From IMG/VR virus record IMGVR_UViG_3300032240_001667, positions 1-64,000 of that record: a stretch of 64,000 bases of DNA; one strand, 5' to 3'. Numbering within the stretch: position 1 is the first letter of the stretch; the number at the start of each line of letters is the position of its first letter. The translations under genes and the position numbers were made by a program. Shown here in pieces: positions 3,906 to 11,891 of this stretch. Origin of the DNA: a virus. The notes beneath the pieces are model-generated. The model had not been told where the DNA came from and ran no database searches. It saw only the letters and a list, made by a program, of their open reading frames with translations.

Positions 3906-4676
3906 CTACTTCCACTCTATCTCCTGCTTATATGTAATAGAGTACTCACCTGTGAATATCTCTGCATATGAAAGTATATCAGATATATACCTCTTGACGG
4001 TATTTACACCTACTTTGTCTGACAAATATTTTTTACCGTCGATAATTGGTTTATGTACAATACCCTCAGAAATAAATGCATCATTAAGTGTTTGAATATA
4101 TCTTTCTTTGCCGAACCTTTTAGATGCAAACTCTTGTCGCAAATATTTTTCACGCATAGTGTTATCTAATTTTATAATTTCTTCCGTATTGGACAAAATA
4201 TAGGAAACACAATCATGCTCCATCCTAAGAGACCAATTTCGCATATTGTCTCCGTACTTTTGCATGTTTTGCAAAGTAGAGTCGGAGAAAGCCATGCGTA
4301 TTTTGTCATCAGGAGATGTTGGAACCTCTGTTGCAAACGAAATTAAAAACGCCGTTGCATATGGAAACTTTTCATAATACTTATCGACTTTATAGTGTTG
4401 ATTTGGATTAAAAGATTCTAATGAATTGTTATCTTCCAGTAATCGCATATGATTTCCAATTGAAACATATTCCGAACAATTCATATCTACATCGACGAAC
4501 AAACACTCTTCTGGATTTACCCCGTTGGCGAGACATAAAAGATTTTTATCATAAGTTCCAACTACTATCGAACCATTAAAGCGGTTAAGTAATTTTGCCG
4601 AAGTAAAACCATCCATATCTGGAGATATTATAATGTTTTTAGAAAACTCTAACGTATCTAATATTTCTGTTTTCAT
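3906..4676 (-). CDS. degenerate DHH phosphoesterase-like protein, 256 aa
   Basis: AGGAG lies upstream of the ATG. The N-terminal part resembles DHH-family nucleotidyl phosphoesterases (RecJ/NrnA type). IIISPDMDGFTSAKLL at about residues 15-30 matches the DxDG motif, VGTYDKNLL follows, and FVDVDMN at about 60-66 matches the second Asp motif. The position of the DHH triad holds GNHM instead, so metal binding is probably altered. The remaining 180 residues show no motif. Assignment rests on motif order only; an inactive or diverged enzyme, or another fold, is possible. Confidence 0.45.
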   Translation of the reverse strand: MKTEILDTLEFSKNIIISPDMDGFTSAKLLNRFNGSIVVGTYDKNLLCLANGVNPEECLFVDVDMNCSEYVSIGNHMRLLEDNNSLESFNPNQHYKVDKYYEKFPYATAFLISFATEVPTSPDDKIRMAFSDSTLQNMQKYGDNMRNWSLRMEHDCVSYILSNTEEIIKLDNTMREKYLRQEFASKRFGKERYIQTLNDAFISEGIVHKPIIDGKKYLSDKVGVNTVKRYISDILSYAEIFTGEYSITYKQEIEWK

Positions 4677-4691
4677 TTTTTAAAAACTCCT

Positions 4692-4720
4692 TGTATAATA
4701 ATACAGTTATGAATACTCAA
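4692..4720 (-). promoter_or_regulatory. possible promoter for the 4676-3459 operon
   Basis: On the minus strand TTGAGT (4720-4715), 17 nt and TATACA (4697-4692) precede the DHH-like gene. It overlaps the -10 box of the opposing gene at 4709. Confidence 0.4.
4694..4699 (+). promoter_or_regulatory. -10 box for a near-leaderless gene at 4709
   Basis: TATAAT lies 9 nt before the ATG at 4709. It is one of the family of start-proximal -10 boxes in this genome. Confidence 0.45.
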
Positions 4721-4996
4721 GACTGGCTTGGTGTAATACTTACTACACTATCAATTGTAGCACTAGTATGTGGAGCAATCAAGTGGTATATTGGAACCCA
4801 AGTAAAACCAGTTATAGAAGCAATTGAAGATATTCGTTCTGAAACAAAAACAAATGGCGGATCTTCAATGCGTGATGAAATTAGATCAATTAAAAAACAA
4901 CAAGAAATTGATTGTGTAATTAGACAAGATCAAAAAAATAAATTAGATCATATGTACGATATTCTTTTAGAATATATTTCTAAAAATTCTAAATAG
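4709..4996 (+). CDS. one-TM membrane protein with coiled-coil tail, possible holin, 95 aa
   Basis: I chose the ATG at 4709 because a TATAAT box ends just before it; an upstream TTG would lie inside the promoter. Residues about 6-28 (WLGVILTTLSIVALVCGAIK) form one transmembrane helix. The rest is charged and helical, with SIKKQQEIDCVIRQDQKNK likely a coiled coil. Small phage proteins with this layout are often annotated as holins or holin-associated. The only muralytic gene in the window is 8 kb away, so this remains a suggestion. Confidence 0.6.
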   Translation: MNTQDWLGVILTTLSIVALVCGAIKWYIGTQVKPVIEAIEDIRSETKTNGGSSMRDEIRSIKKQQEIDCVIRQDQKNKLDHMYDILLEYISKNSK

Positions 4997-5232
4997 TTTT
5001 TACTATATATAATATATAAGATATAAACACTTTAAAGATAGTTCTTTTTTCTTATATATATTAAAGTATACACCATTGATTTTTATGCTTATTAATACAA
5101 AAGTATATAAAATGGACAAAAGGTATTGTAACAATTAGGTAAACTTTTTAAAAACAATAAAATTATGTCCGTTTTATACTGATATAGTATATATTTATTA
5201 ATATTTTAATAGGTGGTATAATAATTTGTATT
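4997..5232. other. AT-rich non-coding gap with an imperfect dyad
   Basis: No gene was found in these 236 nt. AGTATATAAAATGGACA (5102-5118) and TGTCCGTTTTATACT (5166-5180) are imperfect inverted repeats separated by about 47 nt. No T-run follows, so it is not a typical terminator. A -10 box for the next gene lies at the right end. Confidence 0.4.
5214..5222 (+). promoter_or_regulatory. extended -10 promoter TGGTATAAT
   Basis: The -10 box ends 10 nt before the ATG at 5233. No ribosome binding site fits between, so the transcript would be nearly leaderless. Confidence 0.6.
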
Positions 5233-5619
5233 ATGACTAACTGTTGTGGACCTGAAGTTTTTGGTGCTGATCCCATTCACATTAAATGGAATGTTGTTAG
5301 AGGAGATAAAGCATCTATTCGTGTTGAATTTCTTGATAATGATGAAGTAACTTATTTTTCTATTGTTGATTGGACTTTTCAATCTTTTGCCTATGATCCA
5401 AAAGGAGATATCATTGATGAGTTATCTGTTATTCCTGGAAATGGTTATGTAGATATTGTTGCACCTTCTGATTTAACACAATATTGGGGAACTGGTTATA
5501 CTTCAGTTGTTGCAGAATTAACTTTTGATCTTCAAGTAACACTTGCAGACTCTACTGTATGGACACCAATTATAGGTGCTATAAGGGTCTTAGGAGATGT
5601 TTCAGGAGCAGGTCTATAA
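5233..5619 (+). CDS. BppU-like baseplate/fibre protein, 128 aa
   Basis: The sequence has the pattern WNVVRGDKASIRVEF ... IVDWTFQSF ... TVWTPIIGAIRVLGDV, seen again in the protein at 14074 (WTVVRGDTSGFKVYA, IPDWEIAMK, RVWTVCQGSMKILEDV) and more loosely at 6478. It fits the N-terminal domain of phage baseplate upper proteins, a beta-sandwich used to attach receptor-binding fibres. A small gene follows directly, as also happens after the paralog at 14074. It begins the first fibre block. Confidence 0.6.
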   Translation: MTNCCGPEVFGADPIHIKWNVVRGDKASIRVEFLDNDEVTYFSIVDWTFQSFAYDPKGDIIDELSVIPGNGYVDIVAPSDLTQYWGTGYTSVVAELTFDLQVTLADSTVWTPIIGAIRVLGDVSGAGL

Positions 5620-5706
5620 GTGGCTGTCATAAAAGTTTCCAACACCCCTAAACCTCTTCCAGCAATTATTCGTATTGGCAAAAAAGTATTTAAAATAAAT
5701 AAATAG
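5620..5706 (+). CDS. possible 28-aa peptide
   Basis: A GTG directly after the upstream stop opens a frame beginning MAVIKVSNTPKPLPAIIRIG and ending in TAG at 5706. The segment PLPAIIRIG resembles PAIPLQVIG near the end of the 73-aa protein at 14478, which also directly follows a BppU-like gene. The matching context makes a real short gene plausible, but it could be the remnant of a longer one. Confidence 0.45.
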   Translation: MAVIKVSNTPKPLPAIIRIGKKVFKINK

Positions 5707-5711
5707 TATGA

Positions 5712-5717
5712 GATAAT
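5712..5717 (+). promoter_or_regulatory. -10 box GATAAT preceded by TGA, leaderless gene at 5724
   Basis: The box ends exactly 6 nt before the ATG at 5724, matching the spacing of the other leaderless starts. It has one mismatch to TATAAT. Confidence 0.5.
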
Positions 5718-5723
5718 ACATCT

Positions 5724-6470
5724 ATGGCTGTTTCTAAATCTATGGAGTTCCCTGGTGTTCAAAAATCAAGTTATGCAGCACAAGTTCAACAAAGTCAGCC
5801 AAGTGATTATCAAGAAAACACCTTATCTTTTTTACCCGTACCTGGACCAGTAGGACCACAAGGCCCATCAGGCAGAGACGGTAAAGATGGTAAAGATGGA
5901 GTTCCTGGAGAAAAAGGACCAGAAGGACCACAAGGCAAACAAGGTCCAAAAGGAGAAAAAGGTGCTAATGGAAAAGATGGAGTCAGTTCATTATCTTCTG
6001 CTGGTCAACAAGCAGGTTGGGCATCTTATTTTAATAAATTAAAAAACATAACAAAACTTGGAGTTACTCAAGGTGATGACGGATGGGTTACAGTTTATAT
6101 AAATTCTGAAGGATCTGAAAATGAAACTTACTTACCAAAAGATACAGTAAGTCTATGGAATAACCATGCAAGAATGTTAAATTTTAAAGGCCTTAAAGAA
6201 GGTTCTCAAGTATTTATTACATATAATTTTGAGTTGACAACCTATACAAGTAATACTGAAGTTTGGATAAGAACACTTTTTGCAAATTCAAATAGAGAAA
6301 TCTCTCAATTTGTTGCATCACTTAAATATCAACATACGTATCCAATTTCTGTAACTCAACAGATATTTATTGAAGATCAAAAGATGTGGGGTAATGGGGC
6401 ATATCCACAAATTAGAACAGATTATGACTCTTCTGTTATTATGAATTCTATATATGTCAGCGTGGTATAA
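5724..6470 (+). CDS. collagen-like tail fibre protein, 248 aa
   Basis: Residues about 39-85 are an uninterrupted Gly-X-Y run of some 15 triplets (GPVGPQGPSGRDGKDGKDG and onwards) that should form a collagen-type triple helix. It separates a short Gln/Ser-rich N-terminal attachment part from a C-terminal beta-rich domain ending YVSVV. That C-terminal domain is the likely receptor- or glycan-binding tip. The stop codon lies inside the -10 box of the next gene. The run could be a substrate of the prolyl-hydroxylase-like protein at 11307, though most of its Pro are in the X position. Confidence 0.75.
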   Translation: MAVSKSMEFPGVQKSSYAAQVQQSQPSDYQENTLSFLPVPGPVGPQGPSGRDGKDGKDGVPGEKGPEGPQGKQGPKGEKGANGKDGVSSLSSAGQQAGWASYFNKLKNITKLGVTQGDDGWVTVYINSEGSENETYLPKDTVSLWNNHARMLNFKGLKEGSQVFITYNFELTTYTSNTEVWIRTLFANSNREISQFVASLKYQHTYPISVTQQIFIEDQKMWGNGAYPQIRTDYDSSVIMNSIYVSVV

Positions 6471-6471
6471 T
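6463..6471 (+). promoter_or_regulatory. extended -10 promoter TGGTATAAT containing a stop codon
   Basis: The box ends 6 nt before the ATG at 6478, so transcription should start at the ATG. The TAA of the preceding gene (6468-6470) is part of the box. Confidence 0.65.
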
Positions 6472-6477
6472 AAAACC

Positions 6478-6843
6478 ATGGCTTTTCCAGGAGAATTAAA
6501 TTTAAATTATTATAAGGGCGATACCCAAGAATTTGCTATTTATCCAAAACAAAATGATGGATCAGCATTTAATATGACTGGGTTTACTATTAAGTTTGCT
6601 ATTGCAGAAACTAGAGGAGCAACCTCATTAATTGAATGCTATGCAAGTATTGATTCCCAAGACCCATCTATTGGAAGATGTGCAATTACTCCAGCAAATG
6701 GTGCAAGTTTGATTGCTGGAAAACAATATGTTTACGATGTTCAAATTTCAAAACCCTCAACGCCATATCCTCTAGTTTATACAATTTTAACAGGAACGGT
6801 TTCTGTAACTGATCAAGTTGTTCGGTTTACCCCAGGTGCATAA
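6478..6843 (+). CDS. BppU-like baseplate/fibre protein, 121 aa
   Basis: I chose the ATG at 6478 because the promoter box at 6466-6471 places the transcript start there; an in-frame ATG at 6454 would lie upstream of the transcript. The sequence (YYKGDTQEFAIYPKQNDG, then FTIKFAIAETRG) shows the beta-sandwich pattern of the BppU-like proteins at 5233 and 14074. It is probably a structural adaptor of the fibre complex. The next gene starts at its stop codon. Confidence 0.55.
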   Translation: MAFPGELNLNYYKGDTQEFAIYPKQNDGSAFNMTGFTIKFAIAETRGATSLIECYASIDSQDPSIGRCAITPANGASLIAGKQYVYDVQISKPSTPYPLVYTILTGTVSVTDQVVRFTPGA

Positions 6844-7421
6844 TGACAAATTTATTATCTGTTGATCAAATAACTGTTTTAGGTGGTCCATCAACAATAG
6901 ATGTAAATTTAGATTTTGGTCCAACTGGTCAAAGAGGTAGTTTTTGGTTTGTTGGCAATGGAAATCCAAATTCACCATCAACAACAATTGGTCAAACACC
7001 CAAAATATTTGACATGTATATTAATTTAGATAATGCAGATACAGAATATTTGTCTTTGTATCAATATCAAAATGGTGTTGGATCTAATAGTTGGGTAAAA
7101 TTGGTTAATCTTATACCAAATATTTTTAGTAAAAATCTTGCTGTTGAATTTAATGCTGGTAATACATCTATAAAAATTCCTTTAATCAGTATCCTTCCAG
7201 AACAAATGGTTGGGTCTGCGGTAGTAACTAATTTTAATGTACAGCACTCAATTGTAAATTCAGTAAACCCAATCTCATCAACTTTAAATATTCTTAACAT
7301 TATAGAAGACAATGGAGTACTTTCTTTAAATATTAGTTTATCTGCAATTCAATATAATGGGTCATCATGGGAAAATCTAACAGGACAAAGAACAGTTCAT
7401 TTGTTTATTTCTGTGGTATAA
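6843..7421 (+). CDS. tail fibre/baseplate protein, 192 aa
   Basis: The start overlaps the previous stop by one base. The protein is beta-rich and Asn/Ser-rich. An early segment (VNLDFGPTGQRGSFWFVGNG) has the look of a short GxxG fibre attachment. It ends LFISVV, like the collagen-like fibre, and its stop also sits inside the next promoter box. No enzymatic motif is seen. A virion fibre role is inferred from context and composition. Confidence 0.5.
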   Translation: MTNLLSVDQITVLGGPSTIDVNLDFGPTGQRGSFWFVGNGNPNSPSTTIGQTPKIFDMYINLDNADTEYLSLYQYQNGVGSNSWVKLVNLIPNIFSKNLAVEFNAGNTSIKIPLISILPEQMVGSAVVTNFNVQHSIVNSVNPISSTLNILNIIEDNGVLSLNISLSAIQYNGSSWENLTGQRTVHLFISVV

Positions 7422-7422
7422 T
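7414..7422 (+). promoter_or_regulatory. extended -10 promoter TGGTATAAT containing a stop codon
   Basis: The TAA ending the gene at 6843 (7419-7421) lies within the box. The next ATG is at 7440 with GGGAG before it, so this transcript would have an 11-nt leader. Confidence 0.6.
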
Positions 7423-7439
7423 TTTGTGGGAGATAAATA

Positions 7440-7868
7440 ATGGCTGATGATATTAATTTAAATGGACCCTATAATACAAAGGTTCCAAGTTATAGTGAAA
7501 CTGCTGATATTCAGCAAGCATTAAAGTTATTTTTATATGGATCTTTAACTCTGCCAGCAAATCAATCTGAAATATCTTCTTCTTCCATTGCTGGTCATTT
7601 AAAGTATTTGCAAAATCAATTAGATATTTTAAATTCTGAAGGAATTGGATCTTCTATTTCAAATACAAGACCAACAGGTGTTGTAAGCGGACATATTTGG
7701 GTAGATGCAACTTCATCTGTTACTTCAACCCCTCTATATTCTGCTGCAACTTATAGATCATATGCACCAAATAGTCCAACTACGGGAACTTTGTGGGTTG
7801 ATTCAGACAGTTCTCCTTTAGCAATTTACGTGTGGTCAGGTACAGCATGGAGAAAAATAGGATTATGA
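7440..7868 (+). CDS. tail fibre protein, 142 aa
   Basis: The C-terminal half has two copies of a fibre motif: RPTGVVSGHIWVDATS and NSPTTGTLWVDSDSS, followed by YVWSGTAWRKIGL. The pattern P-x-x-G-x-LWVD ... W-x-x-I-G is widespread in phage tail fibre tips. The N-terminal part (ETADIQQALKLFLYG) is probably helical. It starts with a fair GGGAG site and overlaps the next small gene by ATGA. Confidence 0.6.
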   Translation: MADDINLNGPYNTKVPSYSETADIQQALKLFLYGSLTLPANQSEISSSSIAGHLKYLQNQLDILNSEGIGSSISNTRPTGVVSGHIWVDATSSVTSTPLYSAATYRSYAPNSPTTGTLWVDSDSSPLAIYVWSGTAWRKIGL

Positions 7869-7993
7869 TTACTGATAACAATGTTGAAGAACAAAAACTG
7901 CGTGAAAGTGGTATTGCTAAATTAATTGCTACTACTGAAATTACAGAGGCAGAATTAAGAGCATTGGGGATAGTATCAAATGACAACAACTAA
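7865..7993 (+). CDS. small helical protein between fibre genes, 42 aa
   Basis: The ATG overlaps the previous stop (ATGA at 7865-7868). The frame runs to TAA at 7993, overlapping the next gene that starts at 7980. It begins MITDNNVEEQKLRESGIAKL and continues with a second helix-like stretch. Overlaps on both sides indicate translational coupling. It may be a small linker or chaperone for the neighbouring fibres. Confidence 0.6.
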   Translation: MITDNNVEEQKLRESGIAKLIATTEITEAELRALGIVSNDNN

Positions 7994-8609
7994 CTCAGAT
8001 GGAAAACTTGCATATGTTTATAATCAAGCAAACGACACTTGGTATGCATTAGGTGCTGCAGTAAATACTGCTGCTTCATATACATGGAGTGCAGATCAAC
8101 ATTTTAATACAGCAGTAACTTTTGATTCAGTAATCAATGCAAAAGCAGGAATTAATAATTTTCAAAATCCAACTGCACGGACAGCAGCAATACCATCACC
8201 AACTAATGGCATCGTTTGTTTTATAAGACAAAAAGATGATGGAACAGTTATTAACCAACTTCAATATTATTCTAATGGTGAATGGAGATTCATCAATGAC
8301 TCAACAACTTTTCTTTTAAAAACAGGAAGTTATACAATAGCAAAAGAAGATGCTGGAAAAACAATTTATGTAACATCTTCTTCAGACTCATTAATAACAA
8401 TTCCAGCAAATAGTACAACACCATTTGTTATTGGACAAAAAATTGAAGTAATTAGAAATGGTTCTGGAAATGTTTCATTTGTTGGTGATGTAGGTGTAAC
8501 CATTAATAGTAAATTTTCTAATAAAAAAATTGCAGCACAATATTCTGGTGCAGTAATCGCAAAAATAGATACCAATACTTGGATTCTTATTGGCGATTTG
8601 ACGGCGTAG
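7980..8609 (+). CDS. tail fibre protein with shared C-terminal domain, 209 aa
   Basis: The last 95 residues (from FLLKTGSYTIAKEDAGKTIY to NTWILIGDLTA) resemble the C-terminus of the large fibre at 19966 (VQKTASYTLSALTERDS to DTWVLYGDLSA). This beta-helix-like tip domain is common in phage fibres. The N-terminal half contains a VYNQANDTWYALGAA motif and a second W-containing repeat. It probably contributes to a receptor-binding complex; sharing of the tip suggests domain shuffling. Confidence 0.6.
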   Translation: MTTTNSDGKLAYVYNQANDTWYALGAAVNTAASYTWSADQHFNTAVTFDSVINAKAGINNFQNPTARTAAIPSPTNGIVCFIRQKDDGTVINQLQYYSNGEWRFINDSTTFLLKTGSYTIAKEDAGKTIYVTSSSDSLITIPANSTTPFVIGQKIEVIRNGSGNVSFVGDVGVTINSKFSNKKIAAQYSGAVIAKIDTNTWILIGDLTA

Positions 8610-8616
8610 GTTTAAA

Positions 8617-10269
8617 ATGTTAAATTTTGGATCTTGGTCTTCAAAAGGAATGGTAAAGGTTCCAAATGTTTTTGGAATGTCAAGATCCGATGCCGTAGCA
8701 TTAATATCAAGTTTGGGTTTAATAGCATCAGATGGTGTTTCAACAAATACAAATATTCCATCTCTTGCAAATAAAATTTCTTCTCAGTTTCCAAATCCAG
8801 ATGATTTAGTTTACTATGAATCTACTGTTAGTTTAATTTATTATAATTATGTTCCAACTCCCACTCCTACTCCAACTACCCCCACCCCTACACCGACTAC
8901 CCCAACGCCAACTACACCAACTACACCAACTCCAACACTAACTCTTCCAACTCCAACTCTTTCAGTATCAGCAATGGGGTATTCTACATACCCACAAATG
9001 TATGCAAATATTACTGTAGGAAACTATAACTACTTAAATACATACTCTTCATCACTAGGAAGTCAAAATCAAGAATTTAAAGAAGAGTGGAACTTAAGTG
9101 GATTAACATTGGGACAATCTTATACAGTAACAATAACTTCTTCAAGAAATGGATATGCTTCTTCAAGTGCAACTATTACATTTGTTGCATCAACTTCACC
9201 AACGCCAACCCCAACGCCAACTCCTTTACCTACTCCATCTAACCCTATTTGGTATTGTTCTGGATTAGATTACATTGATGGTAATTTTCAATCAACAATA
9301 CAATCAGCAACAAATCCATCAACTAGTGTTTGCAATTCTTATATCATAAATTGTTCAACTTCTGGATATCCATCTTATCCTGTTACAATTCCATCATGTA
9401 CTCCAACACCAACTGCTACTCCAACACCAACTGCTACTCCAACACCAACTGCTACTCCAACACCAACTGCTACTCCAACACCTTGTGTTGCAAATTGTCA
9501 ACCAATAGCAGATTCAGCATATTGCCTTAATGTAAATGCACAAGGATATGGTGATGTTTATGAAAGACAAGAAGATGTTAATTATTGTGGAGGAACTTGT
9601 CCAGATCTATATCTAGGAAGATCATTCTGTGGTATTCCAGCAACTCCAACACCAACTGCCACGCCAACTCCTTCTGCAACACCTACACCATCTACGCCAA
9701 CACCTACAGATTCTCCTTCTCCATATAACTTTGCTGTTTATGGACAACCAGGATTTAAGTTTTCTGCTTCAATAAATGCAAATACTGAAATTTTAATGTC
9801 TACAGTTGCTGGTCAACCAGAAACACTAAAACGTGCAATAGATTTAAAGGTTGGAGATAAATTAACAGCATTAGACCTTGGGCCAACACCAGAAAATGGT
9901 GATTGGAGAACTTGGTCTATGGCAAACAGTATGAGTATATTAGATGCCAAAGTTGTTGAAACAGAAATTGTAAGTATAGACATTGTCCCAGAAACAACAT
10001 TTATTTATATTGATGGAGATTTGTTCTCACAAACTCACTGGATTTTAACTAAAAAAGATGGCATAGTTAAATTTACCAAGGCTACAGAAATAGATAATAC
10101 TTATCAAAGATATCACTATAAAGATAATGATTTTGTAGACATTATTCTTGTAGAAACTCTAGAATTACAAATGGATAAAGTTTCAATTAATTGTGAACCA
10201 TATGACAATTTCTTTACACAACAAATGCTTGTTAAGGACTACTACCAAAACAAAAAACCAATAGTTTAA
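8617..10269 (+). CDS. modular Thr-Pro-rich virion protein: PASTA, Fn3-like, Hint-like, 550 aa
   Basis: Residues about 12-78 form a PASTA-like domain (VPNVFGMSRSDAVALISSLG). A Thr-Pro linker follows, then an Fn3-like domain (about 111-190). Next come more TP linkers, including four exact 18-bp repeats encoding TPTPTA, between two Cys-rich segments. The last 180 residues form a Hint-like domain. SINANTEI occupies the usual Cys-initiated motif position, VGDKL follows, SQTHWIL resembles the TxxH block, and CEPYDNFF stands near the end. The same C-terminal domain ends the protein at 21757. PASTA suggests peptidoglycan binding. The TP linkers are plausible glycosylation targets of the cassette just downstream. 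Confidence 0.65.
   Translation: MLNFGSWSSKGMVKVPNVFGMSRSDAVALISSLGLIASDGVSTNTNIPSLANKISSQFPNPDDLVYYESTVSLIYYNYVPTPTPTPTTPTPTPTTPTPTTPTTPTPTLTLPTPTLSVSAMGYSTYPQMYANITVGNYNYLNTYSSSLGSQNQEFKEEWNLSGLTLGQSYTVTITSSRNGYASSSATITFVASTSPTPTPTPTPLPTPSNPIWYCSGLDYIDGNFQSTIQSATNPSTSVCNSYIINCSTSGYPSYPVTIPSCTPTPTATPTPTATPTPTATPTPTATPTPCVANCQPIADSAYCLNVNAQGYGDVYERQEDVNYCGGTCPDLYLGRSFCGIPATPTPTATPTPSATPTPSTPTPTDSPSPYNFAVYGQPGFKFSASINANTEILMSTVAGQPETLKRAIDLKVGDKLTALDLGPTPENGDWRTWSMANSMSILDAKVVETEIVSIDIVPETTFIYIDGDLFSQTHWILTKKDGIVKFTKATEIDNTYQRYHYKDNDFVDIILVETLELQMDKVSINCEPYDNFFTQQMLVKDYYQNKKPIV
9400..9482 (+). repeat. 18-bp tandem repeat encoding TPTPTA, about 4.6 copies
   Basis: ACTCCAACACCAACTGCT is repeated four times exactly, followed by an 11-nt partial copy. 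It keeps frame, so slippage would change linker length without disrupting the gene. Confidence 0.9.
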
Positions 10270-10278
10270 TTTTTTTTA

Positions 10279-10287
10279 TGATATAAT
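10279..10287 (+). promoter_or_regulatory. extended -10 promoter TGATATAAT
   Basis: The box lies 22 nt before the ATG at 10310 and would drive the modification cassette (10310-12814). Confidence 0.55.
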
Positions 10288-10309
10288 TTTTATAAAGAAA
10301 TGAGAAAAT

Positions 10310-10516
10310 ATGTCTAATGATAATCAAGTGAGGCCTTGGGATTTATTAAATCCAAATGTTCCAAGAGCAAGTGAAGACTTAGCAAATGAAAGGTATTCAA
10401 TTTGTAAAACTTGTCCAGAATTAATTAAACTAACATATCAATGCAAAAAATGCGGTTGTTTTATGAAAGCAAAAACAACACTTCAACAAGCAACATGTCC
10501 TTTAGGCAAATGGTAA
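10310..10516 (+). CDS. phage zinc-ribbon protein, 68 aa (paralog of 3684-3896)
   Basis: Key features are CKTCPEL, CKKCGCFMKAK and a terminal ATCPLGKW, the same family as the minus-strand gene at 3684. It is the first gene after the promoter at 10279 and is directly followed by the sulfotransferase, so it may be part of the modification cassette. Biochemical role unknown. Confidence 0.7.
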   Translation: MSNDNQVRPWDLLNPNVPRASEDLANERYSICKTCPELIKLTYQCKKCGCFMKAKTTLQQATCPLGKW

Positions 10517-11314
10517 ATGAAAAATAATAAACAACTTTATTTTTTACATATTCCTAAAACTGGAGGAACTTCGGTTAATGATCAAATAGAAAAATCATTA
10601 ATTGAAAACAATATAAAAATATATCCACCAACAAGTCCACCACATAAAAACAATATTAATGAGTACAACTATATAAAAGGTCATTTTGCAAGGTATCCAA
10701 TTAAAGAAATAAAAGATTTAGATGTTGCTTGTTTATTTAGAAACCCTATAGATAGAGCAATAAGCACCTTTTTATTCATATACGACAAAACTCTATATGC
10801 AAATCCTGAATACAAAAAAATACCAAACTTTGTTGATAAGTTAAGATATTATTTATTTGAAGATGATTATTATGTTAATCATAGAAATATACAATCTAAG
10901 TTTGTTTGCACTGAGCCAACAATAATAAAAATAAACAACGAAAGTAATAGTTGGTATAAAAAAATAAATAATAGTTGGGGCCTTGAAAATAATGAAATAA
11001 CTTTTGATTTAGCAAAAACTTTTGTTGACGAATTTAAAATAATAGGAATTACAGAAAATCATAAAGAATTTATGTATAAAATAAAAAAATGGTTTTTATT
11101 AAACTATAACATTAATATATTTGAAAATTTTAATAATATTGTGTCTAATAAATCTTTTGTTATATATGATAAAATTGAATATACAAGCAATACAATAAAA
11201 AACATGTTAACAGAAAATGATTTACAAAAATTTAAAAATAACAATTTAATTGATTTAGAACTTTATGAATATATATGTCAAAAATTAAAAATGGAGAAAA
11301 TAAAAAATGCGTAA
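10517..11314 (+). CDS. sulfotransferase family protein, 265 aa
   Basis: The N-terminus has FLHIPKTGGTSV (residues 9-20), the PAPS 5-prime-phosphosulfate loop of the sulfotransferase families that modify glycans. KGHF (54-57) and CLFRNPIDRAIS (72-83) match the conserved GH and 3-prime-phosphate RxPxxRxxS motifs. It would transfer sulfate from PAPS to a hydroxyl, probably on a glycan. It starts directly after the zinc-ribbon stop and overlaps the hydroxylase gene by 8 nt, so the three enzymes are probably made together. The acceptor is inferred from context to be a virion glycan. Confidence 0.75.
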   Translation: MKNNKQLYFLHIPKTGGTSVNDQIEKSLIENNIKIYPPTSPPHKNNINEYNYIKGHFARYPIKEIKDLDVACLFRNPIDRAISTFLFIYDKTLYANPEYKKIPNFVDKLRYYLFEDDYYVNHRNIQSKFVCTEPTIIKINNESNSWYKKINNSWGLENNEITFDLAKTFVDEFKIIGITENHKEFMYKIKKWFLLNYNINIFENFNNIVSNKSFVIYDKIEYTSNTIKNMLTENDLQKFKNNNLIDLELYEYICQKLKMEKIKNA

Positions 11315-11891
11315 AATGGAATTAGCACCAGGAATAGTGGTTTATTCTGATGTACTTAGTAATTCAGAAGATCTTATTAATGACATTGAAGAAGGAATTG
11401 TTTCTGCACAATTAAAATGGTATTCAGCAGGAGTAAATGGTGGAGAAAATAAACAAATAAGAGATACAGACTCTATTGCAATTCCTTATATTGACCATAT
11501 TGATGAAAATTTTTTAGACCTTAAAGATACATTTAAAAAAACACTGTCTAATATTTTTTATTCAGAAATAGGACCTTTAGAAAAAGATTACATGATGTTT
11601 TATGGAGTTAATGCTTTAGAGCATGACTCCTATGAAATTTTAAGATATGGAAAAGGTCAACATTTTCTAAATCATATAGATGATGGCCCCATTTACCATA
11701 GAAGAATTTCTACAGTTTATTATTTAAATGATAATTACGAAGGTGGAGAAATTAATTTTCCAAGATTTAATATTTTTTATAAACCAAAAGCAAATGAGTT
11801 GCTTATATTTCCATCAACCTATGTATATCTACACTCAGTTTCTGAAGTGACAAGTGGAATAAGATATGCTGTTGTAAGTTGGATTAAATAA
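11307..11891 (+). CDS. 2-oxoglutarate/Fe(II) dioxygenase, prolyl-hydroxylase-like, 194 aa
   Basis: The C-terminal half has the complete facial triad of the P4H type. HID (H123, D125) lies in GQHFLNHIDDG, the distal His is in VYLHSVSEV (H176) and the 2OG-binding Arg is in SGIRYAVVSW (R186). YYLNDNYEGGEINFPRF is the typical strand pair between them. It would hydroxylate a peptide side chain, using 2OG, O2 and Fe(II). Its gene overlaps the sulfotransferase on one side and the glycosyltransferase by one base on the other. A GlcNAc-transferase partner argues for prolyl hydroxylation, but the substrate is not shown by sequence. Confidence 0.8.
   Translation: MRKMELAPGIVVYSDVLSNSEDLINDIEEGIVSAQLKWYSAGVNGGENKQIRDTDSIAIPYIDHIDENFLDLKDTFKKTLSNIFYSEIGPLEKDYMMFYGVNALEHDSYEILRYGKGQHFLNHIDDGPIYHRRISTVYYLNDNYEGGEINFPRFNIFYKPKANELLIFPSTYVYLHSVSEVTSGIRYAVVSWIK

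Noticed and set aside
5102-5180. Phage attachment site from the imperfect dyad
   Set aside because: No integrase gene is near and the dyad is imperfect; only reported as a gap feature.
9400-9482. Possible CRISPR array
   Set aside because: The repeats are contiguous without spacers and keep the reading frame of a Thr-Pro linker.
9700-10269. Intein in the C-terminal domain
   Set aside because: There is no Cys or host-protein sequence after a terminal His-Asn and no exteins of a known protein; a Hint-like module is the more careful description.
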